Positions 7,113 through 16,509 of a stretch of DNA of 64,000 nucleotides are shown one piece after another (positions within the stretch are counted from its first letter, which is position 1; each line of letters begins with the position of its first letter). Location: positions 1-64,000 of the forward strand of contig CAVZQT010000002.1 of NCBI GenBank assembly GCA_963777435.1, in the 5' to 3' direction. The notes beneath the pieces are model-generated. The model worked only from the letters and a program-made list of their open reading frames with translations, ran no database searches and was not told the DNA's origin. The position numbers and the translations under genes are program-made. The DNA is from AP-15 sp963777435. GTDB lineage: Bacteria > Pseudomonadota > Alphaproteobacteria > ATCC43930 > CGMCC-115725.

Positions 7113-8240
7113 ATGCGTTTTCGGGTTGCGCTCGCTGTAGTCGCCGTGACGGGGCTGCCGGCTGCGGGAGCCGCCGCCCAGACCTCGCCTGCTTATTACT
7201 GCGACCCGCTGGGCGCCTATTATCCGACGGTGCCAAGGTGCCCGGTCCCGTGGCGGTTGGTCTATCCATCTCCATCGGCCCCAGCATGGTCGGCTGGCAT
7301 GCAATTTCCATCAGCTGCCATACAGGCTGGCGATGCAGCCTATCGGAACTGTGTTGCGCATTGGACCGGAATTCCGCCACACGCGTTCCACGGCACCGAC
7401 TATTGCGTTGATGAAGCGCGGCAAGCGGCAAAAGAGGCGGAAGACGCTGCGGAGCGGGAACAGGAACGCACACAAGCTGCGCAGCAACAGGCGAGCATCA
7501 ATGAACGTCTTTCAATCCTAGGCTATAAAGTGATCACCGTTGCGGATTTCTTGCTAGATGGAAAGGAGCTAGCAGCTTCCGAAGTGCGAGTCGCGGTTTC
7601 CGGTTACTATTTCGCCTATGGACAAAATGCCGAATATCTCCGTTCTGACCCAGGCGGTGGCGTGTTCGAAAATCCCGAAGACGGTATTCTATTGATAACT
7701 GACGGTGCTACGCGTGTCGCTCGGGCAGCCTTACTTAAATGCCGTGAGGAGGGATTGGGAAACGTTACCACCGCCGGTTGCCCTGTCAGCATAATCGGTC
7801 ATGCCAGCGCTTGCGAGATGGTTATGACCAGACTGTCCCGGCCTTGCTTAAAAGTTGACGATCTGACCGAGAATGTTCTGCGCGCTGCCTCACTCTCGGA
7901 ACCGCCCCCGCCACAGCGAGCCAAATACCCCGGCCCGGCAGCGACCCGCGGCGAATACCTTGCCTATCTCGCCTATCTCGGTCGCCAGCATATTAGTTTG
8001 TTGCCCCGATCGCTGGTCGGCACCCGGCACGGACAGACAATCATCAATGTGCTGGTGCGCCATGATGGGACGATTGCGATGCTCAGCATCGGGCTGAGCT
8101 CGGGTTATCCCGACATCGATCAGAGGATCGAACAGATGATCCGCGCCGTTGGCCGCTTTCCGCCATTGCCGCAATGGTTCCAAGCACCGAGTATGCGGCT
8201 CGAATTCCGCCTTCGCTTTCCGGAAGCGCTCGAAGATTGA
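7113..8240 (+). CDS. secreted protein with C-terminal TonB-like domain
   Basis: A 375-residue exported protein. Residues 1-22 form a signal peptide (RFRVALAVVAVTGLPAAGAAAQ). A Cys-containing region rich in Tyr and Pro follows (SPAYYCDPLGAYYPTVPRC), then a charged coiled-coil stretch at about 105-130 (DEARQAAKEAEDAAEREQER), a central domain of unknown type with paired Cys, and at about 295-375 a TonB C-terminal-like fold: GQTIINVLVRHDGTIAMLSI, GLSSGYPDIDQRIEQMIRAV, GRFPPLPQWF and a final MRLEFRLRFP strand. Such domains in proteins without the TonB anchor are usually periplasmic interaction modules. No ExbB/ExbD neighbours are present, so a true energy-coupling role is unlikely. The region is AT-richer than the core, in line with accessory DNA. 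Start ATG 7113 with GAGGATGAT upstream. Confidence 0.7.
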   Translation: MRFRVALAVVAVTGLPAAGAAAQTSPAYYCDPLGAYYPTVPRCPVPWRLVYPSPSAPAWSAGMQFPSAAIQAGDAAYRNCVAHWTGIPPHAFHGTDYCVDEARQAAKEAEDAAEREQERTQAAQQQASINERLSILGYKVITVADFLLDGKELAASEVRVAVSGYYFAYGQNAEYLRSDPGGGVFENPEDGILLITDGATRVARAALLKCREEGLGNVTTAGCPVSIIGHASACEMVMTRLSRPCLKVDDLTENVLRAASLSEPPPPQRAKYPGPAATRGEYLAYLAYLGRQHISLLPRSLVGTRHGQTIINVLVRHDGTIAMLSIGLSSGYPDIDQRIEQMIRAVGRFPPLPQWFQAPSMRLEFRLRFPEALED

Positions 8241-8341
8241 GCCCGACATCGCTCGCTCGCCAATTTTGAAAACCGCCTCTAAGGATTTGGGCTAGTTTGA
8301 CAGCCAGATAAGCAGCATATAAGCCGATTGCGAAAATCAGG

Positions 8342-8501
8342 GATACTGTTGAAAAACTCGCTCACATCGAACAATACCGGCAACAATCGAGCGGCAAAGT
8401 CCTTTCTCTCTGTAATACATAATGCCTTCCCGGATGAAATATTGTCATATTGTAGCCGATTATCGAGATGGGCCGGGAGACTTGAGTTTTTCAACAGTAT
8501 C
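8342..8501. mobile_element. 160-bp MITE-like element with perfect 18-bp terminal inverted repeats
   Basis: The left end GATACTGTTGAAAAACTC (8342-8359) is the exact reverse complement of the right end GAGTTTTTCAACAGTATC (8484-8501). The 124-bp interior has no convincing gene. Ends of the type GTTGAAAAACTC are common in DDE-transposase insertion sequences, so this fits a non-autonomous miniature element or a deletion derivative. No target-site duplication was evident at the immediate flanks. It sits 75 bp before a serine recombinase gene. Alternatively it could be a long hairpin acting as a transcript end. Confidence 0.6.
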
Positions 8502-8575
8502 GATATGTGGAACAAACCCAAGGCGCTGAAAAGGTTTCGCTTTTCTGTTCCACAATTCTGTGCCAGAATTGGAGC

Positions 8576-9114
8576 ATGATTTACGGCTATGCCCGCGTCT
8601 CGACCGACGCCCAAGACCTCACCAGCCAGCTCGCCCAATTGAAGGGAGCCGGTTGCGAAAAGGTGTTCCGCGAGAAGATCACCGGAACGAGCCGCAGCTT
8701 CAAGGACTGATAAGGAAGCTCGCCCCCGGCGACGTGGTGATCATCCCGGCCGTTGACCGGCTATCACGCGACACGACCGACCTTTTGATCATCGCGCGCG
8801 AGATGCAGAAGGCCAGGGCGGGTATCCGTTCGCTTGCCGAACCGTTCCTCGATACGACTTCGGACTTTGCCGAGATCGTGTTCGCGATCCTTGGCGTTGC
8901 GGCGAAACTCGAACGCCGCCGCATCCTCGAACGCACCGCCAGAGGCCGGGCCGACGCCAAGGCCAAGGGCGTCAAATTCGGCCGCAAGCCCACCCTCACC
9001 CCGCACCAGCAGAAGGAAGCGATCAAGCAGCGCGACGTTGACGGCGAAACGCTGCGCCCGATAGCTCGCAGCTACAACGTCAGCCCGCAGACGATTTCGC
9101 GGCTCGCGACCTGA
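8576..9114 (+). CDS. serine recombinase (resolvase/invertase family), one frameshift
   Basis: Site-specific recombinase of the small resolvase type. The N-terminal YGYARVSTDAQDLTSQLAQL carries the catalytic Ser in the VSTDAQ motif. The frame breaks at about 8690-8700, where a few bases appear lost, and continues as LIRKLAPGDVVIIPAVDRLS, RSLAEPFLDT, ILGVAAKLERRRILERTARG and a C-terminal helix-turn-helix, KFGRKPTLTPHQQKEAIKQR to RPIARSYNVSPQTISRL. About 180 residues in total is normal for Tn3-type resolvases or DNA invertases. The start is ATG 8576. Its partner element is unclear: the adjacent 160-bp inverted-repeat element could be a relic of the same mobile unit, but no transposase is present. 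Confidence 0.82.
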
Positions 9115-9123
9115 ACCTAGCCG

Positions 9124-9675
9124 ATGTCCCCATTACCACATTGGGAACTGCCACATTGGGTTTCCTATGTACAGGCACTTGCCGTCCCGATCTTTCTGGC
9201 AGTCATTGCTGGGTTCGGCACGTTGATCGCAGCGAGCCAGATGTGGATTGCTCGCGAGAAACTGCGACTTGATGCCTTTGATCGTTTGTACAATAGGCGC
9301 GTTGCTATCTACGAGGCCACCCGGACTTTCTTGGCGGCAGTGTTTCACGACAATATTTCCGAGGCTGACATAGAGGATTATGGTCTGAAGACATTGGATG
9401 CACAGTTCCTATTTGACGAAAATTTATTCAATTACTTACGAGAAATGCATAGTCGAGTGGCCCAATGGAGAAAAGCTAATTTTGAGGCAGAAAAGGCAGA
9501 ACAGGCGCATCAAGGCGATAAGAGAGACACGTTTCTCAGAATAAGTAGGGAACAACTTAAGTGGATAACGGAGCAAGGAGATCCCCGATTCCCCCTACGA
9601 TTTGGGAAATTCATAGTGTATCGGCCAGCTAAACACCCGTGGTATTTGCGGTGGCTTCCCGAGTTAGACGTGTGA
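9124..9675 (+). CDS. small membrane-anchored protein of unknown function
   Basis: A 183-residue protein with one transmembrane segment near the N terminus (about 15-40: YVQALAVPIFLAVIAGFGTL then IAASQMW), followed by a cytoplasmic helical domain starting IAREKLRLDAFDRLYNRRVA and IYEATRTFLAAV. The pattern of a membrane helix followed by REKLRLD-FDR-YEATR-FL is widespread in small uncharacterised proteins of proteobacterial accessory DNA; no function is known to me. The coding start contains a short PHW repeat (PLPHWELPHWV). It lies 9 bp after the recombinase stop, so it may be part of the same transferred segment. GC content is low for this genome. Confidence 0.6.
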   Translation: MSPLPHWELPHWVSYVQALAVPIFLAVIAGFGTLIAASQMWIAREKLRLDAFDRLYNRRVAIYEATRTFLAAVFHDNISEADIEDYGLKTLDAQFLFDENLFNYLREMHSRVAQWRKANFEAEKAEQAHQGDKRDTFLRISREQLKWITEQGDPRFPLRFGKFIVYRPAKHPWYLRWLPELDV

Positions 9676-10093
9676 CTTTGCGCGCAACCAAGTTGACGCC
9701 GAAACTTTCCGATATGCTTTAGCGCTTGTCGGTCTTGCTGTCGCTTCTCCGGCAGTTGCCGATTACTCGGTACGGGGCTCAGATCAGCTTCGTTCTCGTG
9801 GTAGTTGTCCAAGGTGGCCCAGTTTGCTCCCTATATCTATACCCCCCCCCCGCTACCGCCGCTGCCAAATACCGCGTTCGGCTTTGGTGCTTCGGCTGGT
9901 GGAGAGCGCTTCGCCGCGAGGCAAATCGTGCGAGAATGCGGATCCGATAAGACGCCGGCGCAGGGCGAAATCCGCCTTCTAATCCGTGACACGAAGATAA
10001 CGCGATCTGGAATGGAAGCTGAGGCCGGCCGAATGCGATTACTCTAGAACGCAAAGGGGACAACTTCTCTCGCCTGCGGAGGAAACGATAGTC
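9676..10093. other. 418-bp gap without a supported gene; poly-C tract
   Basis: No convincing gene on either strand. It holds a run of ten C residues at 9842-9851, a likely indel hotspot in sequencing or replication. The last 20 bp carry the GGAGGAAACG ribosome site of the MetE-like gene. No known riboswitch motif was recognised. Confidence 0.5.
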
Positions 10094-11316
10094 ATGAGAA
10101 CCAGTACCGACCACATCCTCACGAGCCATGTCGGCAGCCTGCCGCGGCCGGACGAGCTGATCGCCGCGAACCGCGCGCGCGAGGCGGCGCAGGCGCCGAC
10201 GAAGCCGCGGTCTTCGCGGCGACGCTGCGGAGCGCGGTGCCGACGTCGTGCGGCACCAGAAGGAAATCGGCATCGACATCCCCGGCGACGGCGAGTTCGG
10301 CAAGTCGATGGGCCATCGCGTCAATTACGGCGCGTGGTGGAGCTATTCGTTTCAGCGCCTGGGCGGGCTCGCAGCTCGACGGCCGAGCCTCGACGACATG
10401 CCGCCGCGCCGGCCCGCGCCGGGCGAGATCGTGCTCACCAGCATGGCCGACCGGCGCGACCGGCGTGCGATTCGCCGCGGCCTATGCCGATCCCGAGTCG
10501 GGCGTCTCGACGGGCCCGCGGCCGCTCGACGGGCCGGTCTGCGTCGGGCCGGTCAGCTATATCGGCCAGGACGCGCATCAAGGCCGACATCGCCAATTTC
10601 AAGGCGGCGCTCGCCGCCGCCGGCATCGAGGAAGGCTTCATGACCGCGATCGCGCCGGGCAGCGCGTCGCGCATCGCAACGTCTATTACAAGACGCGACG
10701 AGGAGTTCCTGTTCGCCTGCGCCGATGCGATGCGCGAGGAGTACAAGGCGATCATCGATGCCGGCTTGATCCTGCAGCTCGACGATCCGGCGATCGCCGA
10801 GAACTGGGACCAGATCAATCCCGAGCCGACGGTCGAGGATTACCGCAAATTCACGATGCGTGCGGGTCGAGGCGCTCAATCACGCGATGCAAGGGCCTGC
10901 CGCGAGGACCGCATCCGCTTCCATCTGTGCTGGGGAAGCTGGCACGGGCCGCATGTCACCGATATCCCGATGCGCGACATCGTCGAGGTCATGCTGGCGA
11001 TCAATGCCAGGCGCTATTCGTTCGAGGCCGGCAATGTCCGCCACGAGCATGAATGGCGGGTGTGGCAGGACGTGAAACTGCCCGACGGCAAGATCTGATC
11101 CTGCCGGGCGTCGTCAGCCACGCGACCAACGTGGTCGAGCATCCCGAACTGGTCGCCGAGCGCATCCTGCGCTTTGCCGAGCTCGTCGGGCGCGAGCGCG
11201 TCATCGCCGCGACCGATTGCGGCCTGGGCGGCCGCATCCACCCGCAAATCGCCTGGGCGAAGCTCGAAGCCTTGGCCCAAGGCGCGGCGCTCGCGAGCAA
11301 ACAGCTCTGGCGCTGA
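10094..11316 (+). CDS. cobalamin-independent methionine synthase-like protein, many frameshifts
   Basis: A MetE C-terminal-domain-like (UROD/MetE superfamily) zinc methyltransferase of about 400 residues. Fragments in successive frames keep the family order: ILTSHVGSLPRPDELIAANR, KEIGIDIPGDGEFGKSMGHR, NYGAWWSYSFQRLGGL, DGPVCVGPVSYIGQDA, DIANFKAALAAAGIEEGFMT, EEFLFACADAMREEYKAIID, AGLILQLDDPAIAENWDQIN, IRFHLCWGSWHGPHVTDIPM (zinc ligands His and Cys), LPGVVSHATNVVEHPELVAE, and RVIAATDCGLGG with the last Cys ligand. At least seven frame changes are needed, an even denser cluster than in gpmI. Stand-alone proteins of this kind usually act in methyl transfer or sulfur/one-carbon catabolism and not in methionine synthesis with folate. 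An intact paralogue is at 27895-29070. Confidence 0.8.
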
Positions 11317-11451
11317 CGCGCCTCCGGCAGCGAAGGCGACGATGTCACTCTCGCTGCCGGATCTCACCCCGCCGCAGCCTCGACCTGCTGCTGATCACCG
11401 CTGCTTGGCAAGGGCTGCACTTTGGCAGCCCTTACCGACCTTCCGCCGCGA

Positions 11452-13675
11452 TCACGCGAGGTCAAAGCGATCGAGGTTCATCACCTTGGTCCACGCAGCC
11501 ACGAAGTCCTGCACAAACTTCTCCCTCGCGTCGTCGGAGGCATAGACTTCGGCGAGGGCTCGGAGCTGCGAGTGCGAACCAAAGATGAGGTCGACACGGG
11601 TGCCGGTCGATTTCAGCTCGCCGGTCATGCGGTCGCGGCCCTCGAACACATCTTTGGCTTCCGAGACGGCCTTCCACTCGGTGCCCATGTCGAGCAGATT
11701 GACAAAGAAGTCATTGGTCAGCGTTCCCGGCCGCTTCGTGAAGACACCGTGCCGCGACTGCCCGAAGTTCGCATTCAGCGCGCGCATCCCGCCGACGAGA
11801 ACCGTCATCTCAGGCGCGGTCAACATCAGCAATTGCGCCTTGTCGACCAGCATCTCCTCCGGCGAGGTGTATGCGGCCTTGAGGTAGTTTCGAGAACCCG
11901 TCGGCCAGCGGTTCGAGCACGGCGAAGGACTCGATGTCGGTCTGATCCTGCGACGCGTCGGTGCGGCCCGGCGTAAAGGGAACCTGGACATCATGCCCGG
12001 CCTGCTTCGCAGCCTCTTCGACGGCAGCACAGCCACCAAGGACGATCAGATCGGCGAGCGAGACTTTCTTCCCGCCGGTCTGCGCGGTGTTGAACTCCTT
12101 TTGGATGCCTTCCAGGGTTTCAAGCACGTTCGCCAGTTGGGCCGGCTGGTTGACCTCCCAATCCTTTTGCGGTGCCAAGCGGATGCGCGCCCCGTTTGCC
12201 CCACCGCGCTTGTCGGAGCCGCGGAACGTTGCCGCCGAGGCCCAAGCGGTTGACACCAACTGCGAGATTGACAGACCCGATGCGAGGATTTTGTTCTTGA
12301 GCGCGCGGATGTCCTGCTCGCCGATCAATTCATGCGTGACGGGGGGGACGGGATCTTGCCACAGCAATTCCTCAGCCGGGACCTCCGGGCCGAGATAGCG
12401 CGAGCGCGGGCCCATATCGCGGTGCACCAGCTTGAACCACGCCCGGGCGAACGCGTCGGCGAGCTGATCCGGGTTCTCGTAGAACCGCCGTGAAATCTTT
12501 TCGTAGATAGGGTCAACGCGCAAGGCGAGATCGGTCGTCAGCATGGATGGCGCGCGGCGCTTCGACGGGTCGTGCGGATCCGGCACGCTACCCGCGCCCG
12601 CATCGCCCTTCGGCTTCCACTGATAGGCGCCGGCCGGGCTCTTGGTCAGTTCCCATTCGTAGCCGAACAGGTTAGCGAAGAAGTTGTTGCTCCACTTCGT
12701 CGGCGTCTGGGTCCAGATGACTTCCAGTCCGCTGCCGATTGCGTCATCGCCCTTGCCGCTGCCATAGGTGTTCTTCCAGCCGAGCCCTTGCTCCTCGATC
12801 GAGGCGCCTTCGGGCTCTGGGCCGACATATTTGCTCGGGTCGGCGGCGCCGTGGGTCTTGCCAAAGCTGTGTCCGCCGGCGATCAGTGCCACAGTCTCCT
12901 CGTCGTTCATCGCCATGCGCTTGAAGGTCTCGCGGATATCCCGCGCCGCGGCGAGCGGATCCGGCTTGCCGTTCGGTCCTTCCGGGTTGACGTAGATCAG
13001 ACCCATCTGCACCGCGGCGAGCGGGTTCTGGAGGTCACGATCGCCGGTGTAGCGCTCGTCCGCCAGCCACTTGCCTTCGGGGCCCCAATAGATGTCCTCT
13101 TCGGGCTCCCAGACATCCTCGCGTCCGCCGCCATAGCCGAACGTCCTGAAGCCCATCGACTCCAGCGCGCAGTTGCCGGCGAGGATCATCAGATCGGCCC
13201 AGGAAATCCTCTTGCCGTACTTCTGCTTGATCGGCCACAGCAGCCGGCGCGCCCTGTCGAGGAGTACGTTATCCGGCCAGCTGTTGAGCGGCGCAAAACG
13301 CTGCGTGCCCGAGCCGGCGCCGCCGCGGCCGTCACCGGTGCGGTAGGTGCCGGCACTGTGCCACGCCATCCGGATAAAAAGCGGCCCGTAATGCCCGAAG
13401 TCGGCCGGCCACCACTCTTGCGAGTCGGTCATCAGCGCATAGAGGTCGTTCTTTAGCGCCTGAAAATCGAGCTTCTTGAACTCTTTAGCATAGTTGAAGT
13501 CCTTGCCCATCGGATTGGACAAGGGAGAGTTCTGCTGCAGAATTTTGAGGTTCAGCTGGTTCGGCCACCAGTCCCGGTTCGACCTGCCCGTGAGGGGCGC
13601 GTTGGGACGAGCACCATGCACTACCGGGCACTTGCCGGCGCTTGCGACAATATCTCCGTCCATCATTCTCTCCAT
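11452..13675 (-). CDS. katG: catalase-peroxidase KatG, one frameshift
   Basis: Bifunctional haem catalase and peroxidase of about 741 residues. The N-terminal active domain has distal Arg102, Trp105 and His106 (FIRMAWHSAGTYR), the adduct Tyr in MGLIYVNPEGPNG, and proximal His in ALIAGGHSFGKTHGA. The C-terminal degenerate domain follows. The frame breaks at about 11893: TTCTCGAAAC read as TTCCGAAAC gives GFRNYLKAAYTSPEEML and the normal end KVMNLDRFDLA. This is a one-base insertion, probably technical. The GGAGAG ribosome site lies inside the first codons, so the fourth or fifth codon (ATG 13666 or 13663) is a likelier start than 13675. It detoxifies peroxide in the cytoplasm. Upstream lie a small ORF and a Fur/PerR-like box, suggesting peroxide-controlled expression. 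Confidence 0.95.
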
Positions 13676-13706
13676 TCGGTGAAATCAGAGCGCATCTATC
13701 CTGTCT

Positions 13707-13847
13707 CTAGGGTTCGGCTTGATGGCGGACACGATGAACAGGCGCCAGGCGCTCAGCACGGCCGAGCGACGCCACGGTCGAGCTGCTCTGATTGTCGCCG
13801 AGCTGGATGCCGGCCTCGACCGACGCTTGGGGTTCCTTCGAGCCCAT
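13707..13847 (-). CDS. small ORF (46 aa) between Fur-like box and katG
   Basis: ATG 13847 has a textbook GGAGGAG ribosome site, and the frame runs to TAG 13707-13709. The product begins MGSKEPQASVEAGIQLGDNQ, is hydrophilic, and ends in a basic stretch (HRVRHQAEP). It is the first coding sequence after the putative katG promoter, with katG starting 31 bp further on, so it is probably translated as a leader gene of the katG transcript. I do not recognise a family. It could also be the start of a longer gene broken by an indel. Confidence 0.45.
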   Translation of the reverse strand: MGSKEPQASVEAGIQLGDNQSSSTVASLGRAERLAPVHRVRHQAEP

Positions 13848-13878
13848 ACTCTCCTCCTAAAGCCTCTGCTGTATTTTT

Positions 13879-13893
13879 TTAGAACGATTATAA
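13879..13893 (-). promoter_or_regulatory. Fur/PerR-like box and -10 element upstream of katG
   Basis: On the minus strand TTATAATCGTTCTAA is a 7-1-7 imperfect inverted repeat close to the PerR/Fur box consensus (TTATAATNATTATAA), with a perfect TATAAT (13887-13892) inside it. It lies 32 bp upstream of the small ORF and about 200 bp upstream of katG. Repression of katG by a Fur-family peroxide sensor is well known in several bacteria; here the regulator gene is not in the window. A TTGACA at 13914-13919 is 21 bp away, too far for a standard -35. Confidence 0.5.
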
Positions 13894-13942
13894 ACTGGAG
13901 AGGGGCGCGGGTTTGTCAATACCGCGCCCCTGCTGCGATTTG

Positions 13943-14917
13943 ATGACGCGCAGCGCGAAGTCTGGAGGCATTGACCCGGCAACTCCGGACGCGATCGAGC
14001 GGGCGGCGCGGCTGTTGCGATCGGGGGCGCTGGTCGCGTTTCCGACCGAGACGGTTTACGGGTTGGGCAGCGATGCGACAAACGAGCGCGCGGTCGCCGC
14101 GATCTTCGCCGCGAAGGGCCGGCCGCATTTCAACCCGCTGATCGTCCATGTCCCCGGTCTGGCCGAGGCCGAGGCCGAGGCCGAGTTCGACGGCCGGGCG
14201 CGAAACATCGCGGTGCGGTTTTGGCCGGGGCCGCTGTCTCTCGTAGTACGCCGCCGCAGTGACAGCGGGCTGTCGTTATTGGCGAGCGCCGGGCTCGACA
14301 CGGTGGCAATCCGCGCCCCCGCCCATCCCGTCGCACAGGCATTGTTGCGCGCGACCGGCCGGCCGATCGCCGCTCCCTCGGCCAACCGCTCCGGGCGCAT
14401 CAGCCCGACCGAGGCGGCGCATGTCATCGCCGAACTCGGCGAGACCGTGTCGCTGATCCTCGATGGCGGGCGCACGCCGGTCGGCGTCGAGTTGACCGTG
14501 CTCGATCTGTCGGGCGAGGCCCCTACCCTGCTCCGCCCCGGCGGCCTCACGATCGAACAATTACAGGCATTCCTCGGACCGATCGCCACGGCCAGCGGCG
14601 CCGAAGCCGGCCCGCTGCGCTCGCCGGGCCAGCTCGCGAGCCACTACGCACCGGCGCTGCCGTTGCGCCTCAACGCGACCGAGGCCCGGCCGGGCGAGGC
14701 GTTGCTCGCCTTTGGCCACGAGGCCCCGTCAGGTTTTGCCGAGACCTTATGGCTTAGCCGCGCGGGCGACCTCGTCGAGGCCGCCGCCAATCTGTTCGCG
14801 ATGCTGCGCGGGCTCGACCGCCCGGAATTTTCGGGGATCGCGGTCATGCCGCTTCCCGAACGCGGTCTCGGCCGCGCAATCAACGACCGCCTGCGCCGCG
14901 CCGCCGCCCCCCGCTAA
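13943..14917 (+). CDS. L-threonylcarbamoyladenylate synthase (TsaC/Sua5 type)
   Basis: Makes threonylcarbamoyl-AMP from Thr, bicarbonate and ATP, the first step of t6A37 tRNA modification; cytoplasmic. The YrdC domain spans about residues 10-200: LLRSGALVAFPTETVYGLGS, IFAAKGRPHFNPLIVHV, RFWPGPLSLVV and GRPIAAPSANRSGRISPT. The C-terminal Sua5 domain follows (SPGQLASHYAPALPLRL), so this is the longer Sua5-type form of about 324 residues. ATG 13943 is preferred over an upstream TTG because the family starts close to this point. An AEAEAEAEF stretch at about 73-81 is a small in-frame Glu-Ala repeat. It converges with the pyruvate kinase gene, whose stop lies 6 bp away. Confidence 0.92.
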   Translation: MTRSAKSGGIDPATPDAIERAARLLRSGALVAFPTETVYGLGSDATNERAVAAIFAAKGRPHFNPLIVHVPGLAEAEAEAEFDGRARNIAVRFWPGPLSLVVRRRSDSGLSLLASAGLDTVAIRAPAHPVAQALLRATGRPIAAPSANRSGRISPTEAAHVIAELGETVSLILDGGRTPVGVELTVLDLSGEAPTLLRPGGLTIEQLQAFLGPIATASGAEAGPLRSPGQLASHYAPALPLRLNATEARPGEALLAFGHEAPSGFAETLWLSRAGDLVEAAANLFAMLRGLDRPEFSGIAVMPLPERGLGRAINDRLRRAAAPR

Positions 14918-14923
14918 CAAAGC

Positions 14924-16396
14924 TCACCAGCTCTGGAGTCGGCGCAACTGTGGCGTTTTCTTGTGCCGGTTTACGTCCATCCGCTGGAGCAGCTGCTCGA
15001 GTTCGTCAATCGCCTCGAACAGATAGGGGCCTTTGTTGAGCATCACGCATTCGGCGCGCGCGGCCATGGCAGCGTCGGTCATCTCGCCGCGCGATGGGAT
15101 GCCTTTCTTGATCAGGTGTTCGAGAACCTGAGTGGCCCAGATCACCGGGATACGGGCGGCCTCGCCGATCCACAGGATTTCCTCCTGCATCTCGGCCATC
15201 CGGCCAAAACCGATCGCGACCGCCAGATCGCCGCGCGCGATCATGATGCCGGCCGGCTGCTGCCCCGCCGCCTGTACGAGGATGTCGGGCAGGTTACGGA
15301 CCGCCAGCGCGGTCTCGATTTTGAGGATCAGCGACAGCGATCTCCAGTCGTGGGGACGGCGCTCGGCGAGCGCATCCTGGAGCGCCTTCACATCGGCCGC
15401 CGACTGGACAAACGAAAATTCGATGCCGTCGGCATGCGCCGCGACGAAGTCGAGATCGGCGCGATCCTTGTTGGTGAGCGCCGCGATCTTCAATTCGGTG
15501 TCGGGAAAACTTAAACCCTTCTCGGGTTTCAGGCGAATGCCCTTGGCGACGACCGACGTCACGCGAGCGACAACACCCCATTGTTCGACCCGTTCGATCT
15601 CGGCGCCCAGCTTGCCATCGTCGACGAACAGGCGATCGCCGACCTTGACCGCAGCCAGCGCCTCGGGCAGCGTGCACTCCACCGCGAAATGCTGCTCGTC
15701 GAGGTCGGCCCGGTCGAGGCCGCCGGGCGGAGTGATTGCGAGCACCGCGGCTTTCCCGATCCTTCCCTGTCCCTCGGGCAGGCGTACCTTGCCGGTGCGT
15801 ATTTTGGGGCCGGCGAGATCCATCAGGATCTTAAGGGAGCGGCCGGTCGCCTTCTCCGCCGCGCGCACGTGGTCGATCATTCGCTGCCAGTGATCGGCAT
15901 CGTCATGTGCGCAATTGATGCGCACCGCTTCGACGCCGTGCTCGGCGAGCGCCTGCATGAACGAGGGTTCCTCGGCTGCCTCGGTCGGACAGGTGACGAG
16001 CAATGCCACCGCGCGAGATGATGCCGAACTCCCCAGAAGCGCGTGGGTGCGCTCGGCCAGCCGCCGCTCGCTGGCGAAAAAAGCATCGCTTGACGGTCCC
16101 GTTTCCGGGACGAGACCGGTCAGCGCGGCGAGCGCCGCCTTCACCGCCACCAGCGTCAGCTCCACGCGGCTTTCCAGCCGGCCGAGTGACGACAAGCCAA
16201 GCTTCATCAAAGGTCGTTGCAGAGCGCGCAGATCGCGATGGCGGAATGCCAGATAATGCGCAAGGTTCGATGCGCTTTCCCGGAAGTCTGACGAACCGAT
16301 GCAGTCTGCCCAGGCTGCCACCTGCGCGTCGCCCTCGCGACGGACAGCCGCGAGCAGCGCATCGATCTCTCGGTATAGGACTGCTGCCTCGGTCAT
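14924..16396 (-). CDS. atypical pyruvate kinase lacking the C-terminal regulatory domain
   Basis: About 490 residues from ATG 16396 (GGAG upstream; an in-frame ATG at 16441 is also possible). The first ~130 residues are a helical extension not found in standard enzymes. The barrel follows: GVEAVRINCAHDDADHWQRM, SLKILMDLAGPKIRTGKVRL, VGDRLFVDDGKLGAEI (B domain), LKIAALTNKDRADLDFVAAH, LILKIETALAVRNLPDIL with the catalytic Lys, MIARGDLAVAIGFGRM, VIWATQVLEHLIKKGIPSRG and CVMLNKGPYLFEAIDELEQL. The sequence stops soon after, so the effector-binding C-domain of about 120 residues is absent. It converts PEP and ADP to pyruvate and ATP or acts in a related reaction. Standard allosteric control is unlikely. 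An FNR-like box lies 114 bp upstream. Confidence 0.85.
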   Translation of the reverse strand: MTEAAVLYREIDALLAAVRREGDAQVAAWADCIGSSDFRESASNLAHYLAFRHRDLRALQRPLMKLGLSSLGRLESRVELTLVAVKAALAALTGLVPETGPSSDAFFASERRLAERTHALLGSSASSRAVALLVTCPTEAAEEPSFMQALAEHGVEAVRINCAHDDADHWQRMIDHVRAAEKATGRSLKILMDLAGPKIRTGKVRLPEGQGRIGKAAVLAITPPGGLDRADLDEQHFAVECTLPEALAAVKVGDRLFVDDGKLGAEIERVEQWGVVARVTSVVAKGIRLKPEKGLSFPDTELKIAALTNKDRADLDFVAAHADGIEFSFVQSAADVKALQDALAERRPHDWRSLSLILKIETALAVRNLPDILVQAAGQQPAGIMIARGDLAVAIGFGRMAEMQEEILWIGEAARIPVIWATQVLEHLIKKGIPSRGEMTDAAMAARAECVMLNKGPYLFEAIDELEQLLQRMDVNRHKKTPQLRRLQSW

Positions 16397-16509
16397 GATG
16401 AGCTCCGCCCCCAACGCAATCCAGTGGCCAACTCCGGCCATTTTTCATGCGTTTTGTTAATCCTCGACCTGGGTCTGCCGGGATTTAACTGGCGCGACCG
16501 CGTCCGGCA

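Noticed and set aside
9676..10093. Possible cobalamin or SAM riboswitch before the MetE-like gene
   Set aside because: No B12-box or SAM-II-like conserved blocks recognised; the region is dominated by a poly-C run and ordinary sequence.
12572..13456. 294-codon plus-strand open frame opposite katG
   Set aside because: Antisense to a highly conserved catalase-peroxidase; no independent support.
13887..13919. TTGACA plus TATAAT as a standard sigma-70 promoter for katG
   Set aside because: The spacing is 21 bp, well beyond the usual 16-18, so the two boxes are not claimed as one promoter.
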